Shown piece by piece: positions 14,837-22,836 of a stretch of DNA of 31,391 bases. The position numbers and the translations under genes were made by a program. This DNA comes from DATILL01 sp035476575 (GTDB lineage: Bacteria > Actinomycetota > Actinomycetes > Mycobacteriales > JACQDL01), in contig DATILL010000073.1 in the NCBI GenBank assembly GCA_035476575.1, positions 1 through 31,391 on the forward strand, read 5' to 3'. Within the stretch, counting starts at the first letter, position 1; each line of letters starts with the position of its first letter. Under the pieces are notes generated by a model, which did not search any database, was not told where the DNA came from, and saw only the letters and a program-made list of their open reading frames with translations.

Positions 14837-15982
14837 TCAGGCCACGGCGGACAGGGGCTCGGACCCAGGCGACGCCACGCTGGCCGGCCCTGGCCTCGGC
14901 CCGGGGAGCGCCAGCCGGAAGACGCGCCTCCACACGCTGGCGGTCTGGCGCAGCAGCGGGCCGGTGTTGTAGGGCAGGTCGAACCGTTCGCACAGGTCGC
15001 GCACCCGCGGCGCGATCTGGCGGTACCGGTTGCTCGGCAGGTCGGGGAACAGGTGGTGCTCGATCTGGTGGCTCAGGTTGCCGGTGAGGAGGTGGAACAG
15101 CGGGCCGCCGTCGATGTTGGCCGAGCCGAGAAGCTGCCGCCGGTACCACTCGCCGCGGGTCTCCGCCGCCATCTGCTCCTCGGTGAAGACCTCGACGCCG
15201 TCCGGGAAGTGACCGCAGAAGATGATCGTGTGCGCCCACACGTTGCGCACCACGTTGGCCGTGAGGTTGCCGAGCAGCACGGGTACGAAGGCCGGGCCGG
15301 CGAGCAGCGGGAACGCCACGTAGTCCTTGACCACCTGGCGCCGCACCTTGCGCCAGACGCCACGCAGCCGGGCCAGCGCCGTTGACCAGGTCTTCTCACC
15401 GCGCCACGCCCGCTCGAGCTCGGCATCGTAGATCGCGATGCCGTACTCGAACATCGTCGCGAGCACCGCGTTGTACAGCGGCTGGGCGAGGTAGACGGGG
15501 TGCCACGGCTGCTCTGGGCTGACCCGCAGCAGGCTGTAGCCGATGTCACGGTCCTTGCCGAGCACGTTGGTGAAGGTGTGGTGCACGTAGTTGTGGGAGT
15601 GCTTCCACTGCTCGGCGGGGACGGCCGAGTCCAGCTCCCAGGTGGTGGAGTGGATCTTGGGGTCGCGCATCCAGTCCCACTGCCCGTGCAGCACGTTGTG
15701 GCCGATCTCCATGTTCTCCAGGATCTTGGACGTCGCAAGCGCCGCGGTGCCTAGCAGCCAGGCCGGCGGCAGCAGAGAGGCGAACAGCACCAGCCGGCCG
15801 CCGGCATCGAGACCGCGCTGGAGGGCGATCACCCGGCGGATGTACCGCGCGTCGTCCTCGCCTCGGCTCGCGATCACCTCTTCGCGGACTCGGTCCAGCT
15901 CATGGCCGAAGTCGTCGATGTCGGTCTTGCTAAGATCTGTCGTCCTGAGGTCCGTCGTCCTGAGGTCTGGTGCCGTCGTCAA
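14837..15982 (-). CDS. DesA3-like membrane acyl-CoA desaturase
   Basis: This 381-aa integral-membrane di-iron fatty acid desaturase has three histidine clusters: H95-NVL-H99, H130-NYV-HH, and HQIEHH near the C-terminus. These fit the front-end/DesA3 branch, in which a stearoyl-CoA delta-9 desaturase receives electrons from a ferredoxin reductase-ferredoxin protein (Rv3230c). Exactly such a partner gene lies immediately upstream. Hydrophobic segments occur around 63-82 and 215-250. The start is TTG 15982, with GAGGAGGG a few bases ahead; no ATG/GTG alternative fits. Residues 6-20 show a duplicated DLRTT unit encoded by a 15-nt tandem repeat. The gene is intact, but its electron donor is frameshifted, so in vivo activity may depend on another reductase. 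Confidence 0.9.
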   Translation of the reverse strand: MTTAPDLRTTDLRTTDLSKTDIDDFGHELDRVREEVIASRGEDDARYIRRVIALQRGLDAGGRLVLFASLLPPAWLLGTAALATSKILENMEIGHNVLHGQWDWMRDPKIHSTTWELDSAVPAEQWKHSHNYVHHTFTNVLGKDRDIGYSLLRVSPEQPWHPVYLAQPLYNAVLATMFEYGIAIYDAELERAWRGEKTWSTALARLRGVWRKVRRQVVKDYVAFPLLAGPAFVPVLLGNLTANVVRNVWAHTIIFCGHFPDGVEVFTEEQMAAETRGEWYRRQLLGSANIDGGPLFHLLTGNLSHQIEHHLFPDLPSNRYRQIAPRVRDLCERFDLPYNTGPLLRQTASVWRRVFRLALPGPRPGPASVASPGSEPLSAVA

Positions 15983-15995
15983 GTGTGGTCCCTCC

Positions 15996-17065
15996 TCACA
16001 GGTCGAACTCGACCGCGCCGGCCGCGGCCGACACGCAGGTCTGGATGAGCTCCCCCTCCTCGCCGTGCTCTCGGCCGGTGCGCAGGTCCCGCACGCGACC
16101 CGACGTGAGCCGGGCCACGCAGCTATAACAGATGCCCATCCGACAGCCGCTGGGCCTGAGGACCCCGGCGGCCTCGCCGACGAGGAGCAGCGGCGTGCCG
16201 CCGTCGGCATCGGCCTCCCGGCCGCTCTTGGCGAAGCGGGCCCGTCCACCCACGCCTCCGTACGAGGCCACCGCGGGGCGGAAGTGTTCCACGTGCAACC
16301 GATCGGCGAGCCCGGCCGCCCGCCAGTGCCGCTCGGCGTCGTGGAGCATCTCGGTGGGCACGCACGCCCAGACGTCACGCTCGTGCCAGTCCGGGCAGAC
16401 CTCGACCAGCCGCGCCAGGGTGATGCGGCCCGGTGGGCGGGCGGTGCCCGTGCGGGTGTGTGTTCATGCAGCCGCAGGCTCGGCAGCCGCGCGGCCAGCG
16501 CCCGCAGCTCGGTGCCGAAGATCATGTCCGCGGGCGTCAGTGTGGAGTGCACCGCGACGACGTCCGGCATCTGGTCCCGCGCGGTGAGGCTGCGCAGCAT
16601 GCTCATCACCGGCGTGACACCGCTGCCAGCGGTGAGGAACAGCAGCTTCGGCGGAACCGGCCGCGGCAGCACGAACCAGCCGTCGGGCTGGGTCAGCCGG
16701 AGGAGCACCCCCGGAGCGATCCTGCCCACCAGGTGCGGGGAGACAGCTCCGTCCGGGACAGCCTTGACGGTGATCGTGATGCAGCCATCCCCGCGCTCTG
16801 GCGCCGACGAGAGCGAGTATGAGCGCCAGAGCCGCACGCCCTCGACGTCGACCCCGACCCCGACCCCGACGTACTGCCCGGCCCGGTGACCGGCCCAGCC
16901 GCGGCCGGGCCGGATCACCAGGCTTGCCGCGTCCCTGGTCTCCGGCTGCACCGCCTCGACCCGGCCACGCAGCTCCTGAGCCGACCACAACGGGTTGAGC
17001 AGGTCGAGGTAGTCCTCGGGCAGCAGGGGCGTCGTCAGCCAGCCCACCGCAACAGGCCCAGGCAA
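15996..17065 (-). pseudogene. Ferredoxin reductase-ferredoxin (Rv3230c-like), frameshifted
   Basis: The N-terminal part (17065 to about 16465) is an FAD/NAD(P)-binding oxidoreductase: TTPLLPEDYLDLLNPLWSA, WRSYSLSS (FAD motif) and LTAGSGVTPVMSMLRSL (nucleotide motif). After LRLHEH the frame is lost. A second frame carries the rest of the reductase and a plant-type 2Fe-2S ferredoxin domain (CRMGICYSC...LIQTC; four cysteines) ending VEFDL at 15996. Restoring one base within the GT-rich tract near 16455-16465 rejoins a protein of about 356 aa like Rv3230c, the electron donor of DesA3. The best start is TTG 17065; no better start was seen upstream. As it stands the ferredoxin domain is not translated in frame. 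A sequencing error is possible. Confidence 0.8.
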
Positions 17066-17253
17066 GACATCGCACGCAAGGCGGTCGAGCCCGTCGCGCC
17101 CGGTGTGGAGGAGGTGGCGTCGAGGATGGGGTGTCGAGGATGGGGCAGAGGGTGCGATCTGGACCTACCGGCGGATACCAGCGTACGATCCCGCCAAAGT
17201 GGTCTTTTGACCTGCGTTCTTGGAGGCGTTACGCGCCCACGGAGGAACGGAGC

Positions 17254-17808
17254 ATGACAATGCTGTCTGAGTTCCGCAGAAGAAAGTTGTCCGCTGGCTT
17301 CAGGGAGCTAGATGTCAACGGCGATGGTCGGGTCGAGAGCAGCGACATCGAGCTGCTCATCAAGAACCATGGCAGTGCCTACGGCTATGCGGAGAACACA
17401 CCTGAGTACGCTGACCTGATCCGTCGAACATTCGATGTCTGGGCTCAGCTCAAGCAGTTCGACTCGGACGGCGACGACCAGGTGTCCCTGGATGAGTACG
17501 TCGCCGGCTTCGAGGAGTTCCTGAGCCAGCGTGACTCGTTCATGGCCGGTATGGCCGCGCTCGTCGACGCTTTCTACGAGATGGCGGACCGAACTGGTGA
17601 CGGCCTGATCACCGAGGACGAGCTGATCAGGCACTACCGGGCCTGGAACCATTCTGAGGAACAGGCTAGGGCGGCGTTTCCGAAGCTTGACCGTAATGGC
17701 GACGGCGCCATCTCCAAAGCGGAGTGGATGGCCAACCTGGAGGAGTACTACTACAGCGAGGATCCCGAGGCGCCCGGAAACTGGCTGGCTCCGCTGCCCG
17801 AGGAGTAG
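17254..17808 (+). CDS. Four-EF-hand calcium-binding protein (calerythrin-like)
   Basis: This 184-aa cytoplasmic protein has four EF-hand loops at residues 20-31 (DVNGDGRVESSD), 70-81 (DSDGDDQVSLDE), 112-123 (DRTGDGLITEDE) and 146-157 (DRNGDGAISKAE). All have acidic or Asn ligands at positions 1, 3 and 5 except T114 in loop 3, and D or E at position 12, so calcium binding is expected. Spacing (a long linker between hands 1 and 2) resembles calerythrin and sarcoplasmic calcium-binding proteins of actinomycetes. ATG 17254 follows GGAGGA at 17241; the open frame starts earlier but without an RBS. The gap 17066-17253 before it contains TTGACC (17207-17212), a possible -35. The secreted-protein gene follows after 2 bases, so the two are probably co-transcribed. 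Confidence 0.9.
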   Translation: MTMLSEFRRRKLSAGFRELDVNGDGRVESSDIELLIKNHGSAYGYAENTPEYADLIRRTFDVWAQLKQFDSDGDDQVSLDEYVAGFEEFLSQRDSFMAGMAALVDAFYEMADRTGDGLITEDELIRHYRAWNHSEEQARAAFPKLDRNGDGAISKAEWMANLEEYYYSEDPEAPGNWLAPLPEE

Positions 17809-17810
17809 GC

Positions 17811-18326
17811 GTGACGCAGCTCGTCAGCGTCCTTCTCGCCCAGCTCCTGGTGCTGCTCGGTGGCGGTGGTGTCGCCGTGGCGGCGCCGGCCGGCAATCAG
17901 CGGTTCTTCGCCGTCGGCCGGGTCGAGGATCCGGCGTTGACGATCGTGGCCAGCGGGGTGATCGCCGGGGTCGGGTCGTTGACCGCCGAGTCGGTGGAGC
18001 TCCGGCCGGTCGACCTCACCTACCACGAGACAGACCGGGTCGGCATCGGCGGCGGCACGCTCACCGTGTCGGTCGATGGCCGGTTCGACGTCTGGCCCTT
18101 CACGCTGGACCCGCGGTCCTGCACGCGGCAGGGTTCGCTGGCCGGCACGTGGACCATCGCCGCAAGTGGTGGTGACTTCGCTGGCGCGACGGGCGGCGGC
18201 ACATTCTCGGGCCATTTCATCACCTATGCAGCCCGAGGACCCGGCGGCTGCGACGAGGCGGCGATCAAGGGCGTCGTCGCCGGTCGCATGGTCGGCGCAA
18301 TGACCCTGCCCCCGCCCGTGTGGTGA
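17811..18326 (+). CDS. Small secreted protein, unknown function
   Basis: This 171-aa protein starts at GTG 17811, 2 bases after the EF-hand stop, with GAGGAG at the end of that gene as RBS. Residues 1-26 form a signal peptide (TQLVSVLLAQLLVLLGGGG, cleavage after AVAAPA). The mature part is glycine-rich and beta-strand-rich (VGIGGGTLTVSVDGRFDVW, TWTIAASGGDFAGATGGGTF) with two cysteines (in RSCTRQ and GGCDEA) that could form a disulfide. It has the look of a small exported beta-barrel; I do not assign a family. Its coupling to a calcium-binding protein is noted but unexplained. Confidence 0.75.
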   Translation: MTQLVSVLLAQLLVLLGGGGVAVAAPAGNQRFFAVGRVEDPALTIVASGVIAGVGSLTAESVELRPVDLTYHETDRVGIGGGTLTVSVDGRFDVWPFTLDPRSCTRQGSLAGTWTIAASGGDFAGATGGGTFSGHFITYAARGPGGCDEAAIKGVVAGRMVGAMTLPPPVW

Positions 18327-18461
18327 CCTACCGGCGTTGTGGTGACCTCACGTGGTCCGCACCGCCCGTGTGGTGACCTACCGGCGTTGTGGTGACCTCA
18401 CGTGGTCCGCACCGCCCGTGTGGTGACCTACCGGCGTTGTGGTGACCTATCGTTGTCTGCA
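18312..18461 (+). repeat. 3 x 50-bp tandem array with six TGTGGTGACCT boxes
   Basis: A 50-bp unit is repeated three times (18312-18361, 18362-18411, 18412-18461); the third copy diverges in its last 15 bases. Each unit holds two direct copies of TGTGGTGACCT whose starts are 19 bases apart (18319/18338, 18369/18388, 18419/18438). The array overlaps the last codons of the secreted-protein gene and ends 17 bases ahead of the metallophosphatase start. The same double box with the same 19-base spacing recurs at 31332/31351. It could be an operator array, an intergenic repeat family, or both. Confidence 0.85.
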
Positions 18462-18477
18462 CCGGGAGGCGCGGTAG

Positions 18478-19437
18478 ATGTTCGGACGTCGGGCAACCGT
18501 GGCGATCGGCGCCATGGCGGTCGCCGCCGCCGTAGTGCTCGCCGCGGTCTTGTTCCGCGGCGAGCCGGCCAGGCAGACCGGCGCCACCCCGCCCCAGGTC
18601 GTCGTACCGACCGGTACGACCGCATCGTCACCGCCTGGCGACCCAGTGCTGGTCGGCGCGGGGGACATCGCAGGCTGCGGCTCCCCCGGGGATGAGGCGA
18701 CCGCGACCCTGCTCGACGGCATCTCCGGAACCGTCTACACCACGGGCGACAACGCCTACCCGAACGGCAGCTCCAGCGACTACGCCGACTGCTACAACCC
18801 GACCTGGGGCCGGCACAGGGCGCGCACCCGTCCGGCGCCGGGCAACCACGAGTACAACACCGCTGGCGCGACCGGCTACTACGGCTACTTCGGCACTGCC
18901 GCGGGCGACCCGACCCGGGGCTATTACTCCTACGACCTCGGCGCCTGGCATGTCGTGGTGATCAACTCCAACTGTTCCCGGGTCGGTGGCTGCCAGGCCG
19001 GCTCGGCCCAGGAGACCTGGTTGCGCGCCGACCTCACCGCCAGCACCAGGCGGTGCACGGTCGCGATGTGGCACCACCCGCTATTCACCTCCGGCTCCAA
19101 CCACGAGCCGGCCACCGAGATGCGACCGATCTACCAGGCCCTCTACGATGCCGACGCCGACCTGGTGCTGTCCGGCCACAACCACCAGTACGAGCGGTTC
19201 GCGCCGCAGAACCCGGGCGGCGCGCTGGACACCGTATGGGGCATCCGAGAGTTCGTCGTCGGCACCGGCGGGGCGAGCCACTACACCTTCGGCACCATCC
19301 AGCCGAACAGCGAGGTCCGCAACTCCGACACCTACGGCGTGCTGAAGCTGACCCTGCACAGGAACGGCTACGACTGGCAGTTCGTCCCACAGGCTGGCAA
19401 GACGTTTACCGACAGCGGCAGCGGAGGTTGCCACTGA
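18478..19437 (+). CDS. Secreted calcineurin-like metallophosphatase
   Basis: This 319-aa protein has an N-terminal signal or anchor segment (residues 8-26, AIGAMAVAAAVVLAAVL) and a Pro/Thr-rich linker, then a metallophosphoesterase domain of the purple-acid-phosphatase type. Metal-site motifs appear in order: G62-D63-I, TTGDNAY, GNHEY, MWHHPLF and SGHNHQYER. It should hydrolyse phosphate esters outside the cell with a bimetal centre; substrate is unknown. Extra cysteines in the domain (GCGSPG, NCSRVGGC, C-terminal GGCH) fit an exported protein. ATG 18478 has GGGAGG at 18464-18469. The 50-bp repeat array fills the space directly upstream and may contribute to control. Confidence 0.88.
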   Translation: MFGRRATVAIGAMAVAAAVVLAAVLFRGEPARQTGATPPQVVVPTGTTASSPPGDPVLVGAGDIAGCGSPGDEATATLLDGISGTVYTTGDNAYPNGSSSDYADCYNPTWGRHRARTRPAPGNHEYNTAGATGYYGYFGTAAGDPTRGYYSYDLGAWHVVVINSNCSRVGGCQAGSAQETWLRADLTASTRRCTVAMWHHPLFTSGSNHEPATEMRPIYQALYDADADLVLSGHNHQYERFAPQNPGGALDTVWGIREFVVGTGGASHYTFGTIQPNSEVRNSDTYGVLKLTLHRNGYDWQFVPQAGKTFTDSGSGGCH

Positions 19438-19602
19438 CCGACGGCGTCGGGGCGCAGGCGACCTGCGTTCACCCGTCCGTGGACCACGGTTTGTCGGATC
19501 GAGGGGGCGGTTGCCCGTTCCGGTTGGATACTGGTGTCGTAGGGTTCCTGGTGACCTTCTGGCCGGCCTCGCTGGGCAGCAGCATCGACCGAGGTGAGGA
19601 TG

Positions 19603-20556
19603 ATGGCCGAAACGGTGGAGGACCAGAGACCGCAGCATGCGGATCGCAGCGGCAGGAGCATGCTCGCCGGCAAGCGCGGGATGGCCGCGCATGTGGCGGT
19701 CTACCTGCTGGTGATCGGGCCGTTCCTGGCGTTGCTGGTCGCGGTGCCGGTGGCCTGGGGCTGGGGCCTGGGCTGGGTGGACGTCGTCCTGGCGGTGGCC
19801 TGGTACGTGCTGACCTGCCTGGGCGTGACGGTCGGGTACCACCGCTACTTCACGCACGGCTCGTTCAAGGCCAGGCGCGGGATGCGGGTCGTCCTGGCGA
19901 TCGCCGGCAGCATGGCCGTGCAGGGCCCGATCCTGCACTGGGTGGCCGACCACCGTCGCCACCACGCCTTCTCCGACAAGGACGGCGACCCGCACTCGCC
20001 CTGGCGGTTCGGCCGTTCGCCGGTGGCGCTGGTACGCGGCTTCTGGCACGCGCACATGGGCTGGCTGTTCGAGCGTGACCTGACCAACCAGCAGCGGTTC
20101 GCGCCCGACCTGCTGGCCGATCGCGACATCCGGATGGTGCACAGGTTGTTCGGGCTGTGGACGGCGGTGACGCTGCTCGCGCCGGCCCTGATGGGCGGGC
20201 TCGTGACATGGTCGTGGTGGGGTGCGATCACCGCGTTCTTCTGGGCCAGCCTGGTCCGGGTGACCGTCCTGCACCACGTGACCTGGTCGGTGAACTCGAT
20301 CTGCCACATGATCGGCGACCGGCCGTTCGCCGCGCGGGACCGGTCGGCGAACGTCTGGTCGCTGGCATTGCTGAGCATGGGCGAGTCCTGGCACAACCTG
20401 CACCACGCCGACCCGACCAGCGCCCGGCACGGCGTCCGGCCCGGCCAGCTCGACATCTCCGCCCGCATGATCTGGCTGTTCGAGAAGCTCGGCTGGGTGT
20501 ACGACGTACGCTGGCCGACACCCGGCCGGCTGGCCCGTCTCGCCGCGACACGGTAG
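19603..20556 (+). CDS. Delta-9-type acyl-CoA/acyl-lipid desaturase
   Basis: This 317-aa integral-membrane di-iron desaturase belongs to the stearoyl-CoA desaturase (OLE1/DesC-like) group. Histidine boxes are H80-RYFTH, HRRHH (in VADHRRHHAFSDKDGDPHSP) and HNLHH (in MGESWHNLHHADP), and four hydrophobic segments frame them (about 29-52, 58-78, 170-190, 200-222). It introduces a cis double bond into saturated fatty acyl chains. ATG 19603 is preferred with GAGG at 19591-19594; ATG 19600 and GTG 19594 are alternatives. It has no fused electron-transfer domain and no neighbouring reductase of its own. It belongs to a different branch from the DesA3-like gene 4 kb away. Confidence 0.92.
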   Translation: MAETVEDQRPQHADRSGRSMLAGKRGMAAHVAVYLLVIGPFLALLVAVPVAWGWGLGWVDVVLAVAWYVLTCLGVTVGYHRYFTHGSFKARRGMRVVLAIAGSMAVQGPILHWVADHRRHHAFSDKDGDPHSPWRFGRSPVALVRGFWHAHMGWLFERDLTNQQRFAPDLLADRDIRMVHRLFGLWTAVTLLAPALMGGLVTWSWWGAITAFFWASLVRVTVLHHVTWSVNSICHMIGDRPFAARDRSANVWSLALLSMGESWHNLHHADPTSARHGVRPGQLDISARMIWLFEKLGWVYDVRWPTPGRLARLAATR

Positions 20557-20570
20557 CGGATCGGCTGGCG

Positions 20571-20897
20571 TTACCCGGCGGAGCCGCCGGCCACCTCGTA
20601 GGACCACAGCTCGCTGCTCACTCCGACCGGCGGCGGAGCCTGCCCGCCCTGCCGCTCGGCCTCCGACCGGTGCCCATGGCCGAAGGCGGGCGACGCCAGC
20701 CACGCCTGGAAAGAGTCCTCGTCGCGCCAGCGGGTCACGACCAGCCAGGTCGTGCGGTCGTCGGTCGGCTTGAGCAGCTCGAAACCCTCGAACCCCGGTT
20801 GGCCATCGACAGCACCCGCCCGGGCCGCGAACCGGCGGGCCAGCTCGTCACCGCTGTCAGCAGCCACCGTGATCGCGTTGATCTTGATGATGGTCAT
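20571..20897 (-). CDS. MhuD-like haem-degrading monooxygenase (ABM fold)
   Basis: This 108-aa protein of the antibiotic-biosynthesis-monooxygenase (ferredoxin-like dimer) fold starts MTIIKINAI and contains RFAARAGAVDGQPGFEGFEL and SFQAW. N7 and W66 match the catalytic Asn7 and Trp66 of M. tuberculosis MhuD, and H74 or H76 can supply the haem ligand (His75 there). The likely role is cytosolic haem breakdown to release iron. It has the family's normal length. Transcription is convergent with the desaturase, only 14 bases apart. A general monooxygenase role is the alternative. Confidence 0.85.
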   Translation of the reverse strand: MTIIKINAITVAADSGDELARRFAARAGAVDGQPGFEGFELLKPTDDRTTWLVVTRWRDEDSFQAWLASPAFGHGHRSEAERQGGQAPPPVGVSSELWSYEVAGGSAG

Positions 20898-20922
20898 GGT
20901 GCCATCATGCCAACGGGCCGTC

Positions 20923-21456
20923 TCAGTAGCTGGCCTCGGGGTCGTCCTCGGTGGCGGTGAGGTAGGTCTGCAGGGAGACGTCGGCGAAGCGCAGCAGCTC
21001 GGGGGCGGGCTTGCGGTCCGCCCGGCTCGGTGTGATCGACACCGGGACGAGCGTCACCGTCTGGAGCGTGCCGCCGTCCGCACGGACGCGGCGTAGCGCC
21101 TCGGTGATGGTGACGTAGGTGTCCAGCGGGGTGAGCGGGTGCGGTGGGCGCAGGTCGGTGGGGTCGTTCGACGGCGCCGGTACGTCGCAGTGCCCCATGT
21201 CGCCGTAGCAGCCACCGTGCCCGAAGATGGTGAACCGGCCGGCGTAGCCATGCTCCTCCGTCCGGGGCGTGGCGGCGGTCGCGGTCGGGTTGTTGAGGAA
21301 CAACCGCACCTCGTAGGACAGGCTCGAGTGATCCACCCCGGTGAACACGACGTCCGCCCGGGTGTACGCCGTCTCGCCCGCCTCGCCGGGATAGGGCAGG
21401 TCGACGACCAGCGTCTGCTCGGCCTCTCCGGTGCGGGCGGCCGCGGCTGTGACCAT
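20923..21456 (-). CDS. Stand-alone polyphenol-oxidase C-terminal-like domain
   Basis: This 177-aa protein (LSYEVRLFLNNPTATAATP, HGYAGRFTIFGHGGCYGDMG, RPPHPLTPLDTYVTITEAL) is beta-rich and resembles the C-terminal sandwich domain that shields the copper site in plant and haemocyanin-like polyphenol oxidases, where residues F/V-x-x-N-P and AG-F are conserved. Here it is a separate gene 11 bases after the tyrosinase stop, with ATG 21456 and GAGGAGG ahead of it. It could act as a caddie or lid for the tyrosinase, taking the place of the MelC1 chaperone, for which I see no gene. No signal peptide is evident. Family assignment is by resemblance only. Confidence 0.65.
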   Translation of the reverse strand: MVTAAAARTGEAEQTLVVDLPYPGEAGETAYTRADVVFTGVDHSSLSYEVRLFLNNPTATAATPRTEEHGYAGRFTIFGHGGCYGDMGHCDVPAPSNDPTDLRPPHPLTPLDTYVTITEALRRVRADGGTLQTVTLVPVSITPSRADRKPAPELLRFADVSLQTYLTATEDDPEASY

Positions 21457-21467
21457 GGGGTGCCTCC

Positions 21468-22268
21468 TCAGCCGATAACTTGGGCGGCGTACTCGTAGCC
21501 CAGAGTAGATATGTCCAGGGTCTGGCGCACGGTCATCGGCCACGGGGCCAGCGCGCGGTCGAGCAGCTGGGCCGGCGGGTTGACGCCGCGGGGGCTGATC
21601 TGCCACAGGTACCACAGCCGGTCGATCATGGCGTGGTGTGCCCAGAAGATCGGGTCGTAGGCGGCGATCGGTACCGCCGACATGGCGCCGCCGACCCAGC
21701 CATGCACGCCGTTGTGGATGCCTTCCAGCAGGGTGCTGAAGCCGCTGAACGTGACGGAGCGCAGCACCCGGTTGACTGTCGACGCGCGCGGCAGCTCGTC
21801 GGGCGGGCTTGGGTCGCGGATGGTGACTGGGTTGGGTCCGTCCGTGATTGCCCCTGGCAGGTTGTCGCGCACTAGCTGCAGATCTGAGCTGTTGAGCGTG
21901 ACCGGCCCCGCCGCGAGCGGGTTCGCCGTGCCGTCGCCCTGGGCGAGGTATCCGGGCGGCAGGCCGTCGGTGTGCGAGGCCGCGGAGGTCCAGTCCCACC
22001 AGGGCAGGCTCACCGCCCCGGTCTCGTTGTCGCGCGTCCGGCGCAGCACGTCGATCAGCGCGCGCTCAAAGAAGTAGAGGTACGCGCGGTGCCAGGGGAG
22101 GAACAGCAGCGTGCCGTGCTCGCAGTAGGACGGCAGTGGAAGCCCGTGTAACCCGGCGTGAAAGCCATATCCGCGGTCGTCGGTCAGGTCGTACGCGGCG
22201 GCGAAGGCGTCCTGAAGATCCGTAAGCTCGGTCGCGCTCAGCGCTACGGCGTTCTTCCGCAAGCCCAC
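21468..22268 (-). CDS. Tyrosinase / polyphenol oxidase (type 3 copper)
   Basis: This 266-aa type 3 copper enzyme oxidises phenols to quinones. The CuA ligands are H41 (AGLHGLP), H51 (YCEHG) and H60 (LPWHRAYLYF). The CuB ligands are in GIHNGVHGW and FWAHHAMIDRLWYLWQ, with Phe ahead of the last His as usual. C49-x-H51 is a C-x-H arrangement that in fungal and plant enzymes forms a Cys-His thioether and is absent from classical Streptomyces MelC2. GTG 22268 is the chosen start with GAGGGG ahead; an ATG at 22340 would add 24 low-complexity residues. The downstream gene supplies the missing C-terminal domain. No twin-arginine signal is seen. Confidence 0.9.
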   Translation of the reverse strand: MGLRKNAVALSATELTDLQDAFAAAYDLTDDRGYGFHAGLHGLPLPSYCEHGTLLFLPWHRAYLYFFERALIDVLRRTRDNETGAVSLPWWDWTSAASHTDGLPPGYLAQGDGTANPLAAGPVTLNSSDLQLVRDNLPGAITDGPNPVTIRDPSPPDELPRASTVNRVLRSVTFSGFSTLLEGIHNGVHGWVGGAMSAVPIAAYDPIFWAHHAMIDRLWYLWQISPRGVNPPAQLLDRALAPWPMTVRQTLDISTLGYEYAAQVIG

Positions 22269-22548
22269 AGTGACCCCCTCGGCACCCTGACCTGTCCGGC
22301 TGGACCAGGCGTTTCCTCCTGACCCAGCGATGATGGACACCTTTGACCATCGACGGATACCGCGACGATACCCTTCCCAGTGCCGCGGGGGGCGGCTGGT
22401 CCTGAACCGTCACGAACCTGTGCCCCCGTGCACTCGGCAGAGCGCCGGTAGCGGTGCCGCCCGCCCGTGCCGTCAGACCCGAATCCGCGAGTAGCGGGCG
22501 GGTTGATCTTCGGCTGGTGTTGTTGGCCGGACGCCGAACACGCCGACC

Positions 22549-22651
22549 CGTAAGCTCTTCACCCAGCAGGTGTCCTTCCACCCGCGCGGTCCTGTCCTCG
22601 CAAGCATGATCATCGCAGGCCAGCAGGACACCCACCACCAACCTCACCCCG
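22549..22651 (-). repeat. Dispersed non-coding repeat, copy B
   Basis: This is the inverted counterpart of 58-164, matching over about 100 bases with a few indels. It lies in the 570-base gap between the tyrosinase start and the HNH gene's end. The core 8-bp inverted repeat GGTGTCCT/AGGACACC is kept, but the outer base pairs of copy A are not. No transposase remnant was found beside this copy. Confidence 0.6.
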
Positions 22652-22737
22652 AGACACCGCGCTATCTGCGGATTCGGGTCGGGACCACTCTGCTGGGCCG
22701 AGTGCCGGTAAGGGGCGTGAGGATTTCGGTGAGCGCA

Positions 22738-22755
22738 GCGGTGAGCGCTCACCGC
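22738..22755. other. Perfect 18-bp palindrome
   Basis: GCGGTGAGCGCTCACCGC is a perfect palindrome in the gap downstream of the HNH gene. It could be a protein-binding site or part of the adjacent terminator region. Apart from this, the repeat copy and the hairpin at 22770-22791, the stretch 22269-22836 holds open frames that look like noise. Confidence 0.5.
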
Positions 22756-22769
22756 GGTTCCCGTGGCAG

Positions 22770-22791
22770 CCCGGCCGGAGACCCGGCCGGG
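22770..22791 (-). terminator. GC-rich hairpin after HNH gene
   Basis: CCCGGCCGG and CCGGCCGGG form a 9-bp perfect stem with loop AGAC. It lies 46 bases beyond the 3' end of the minus-strand HNH gene, a usual place for an actinobacterial terminator without U-tract. Confidence 0.55.
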
Positions 22792-22836
22792 CCTTGCGCG
22801 CGGGAACCTGTGGTGTAGCGGCGACGTCCTCCCGTG

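Noticed and set aside
13698..15239. A 513-aa minus-strand frame
   Set aside because: Its first 165 codons are the antisense-register shadow of the desaturase gene; a signal peptide and lipobox appear only from 14744.
14837..17065. A single 742-aa reductase-desaturase fusion
   Set aside because: The middle (about 15996-16450) is read in the wrong frame; the ferredoxin domain is in another frame, and the desaturase has its own RBS and TTG start at 15982.
18312..18461. CRISPR array
   Set aside because: The whole 50-bp unit is repeated, including what would be spacers, and no cas gene is present.
22066..22752. Minus-strand 228-aa frame over the tyrosinase start
   Set aside because: It is a shadow of tyrosinase in a second frame plus repeat DNA.
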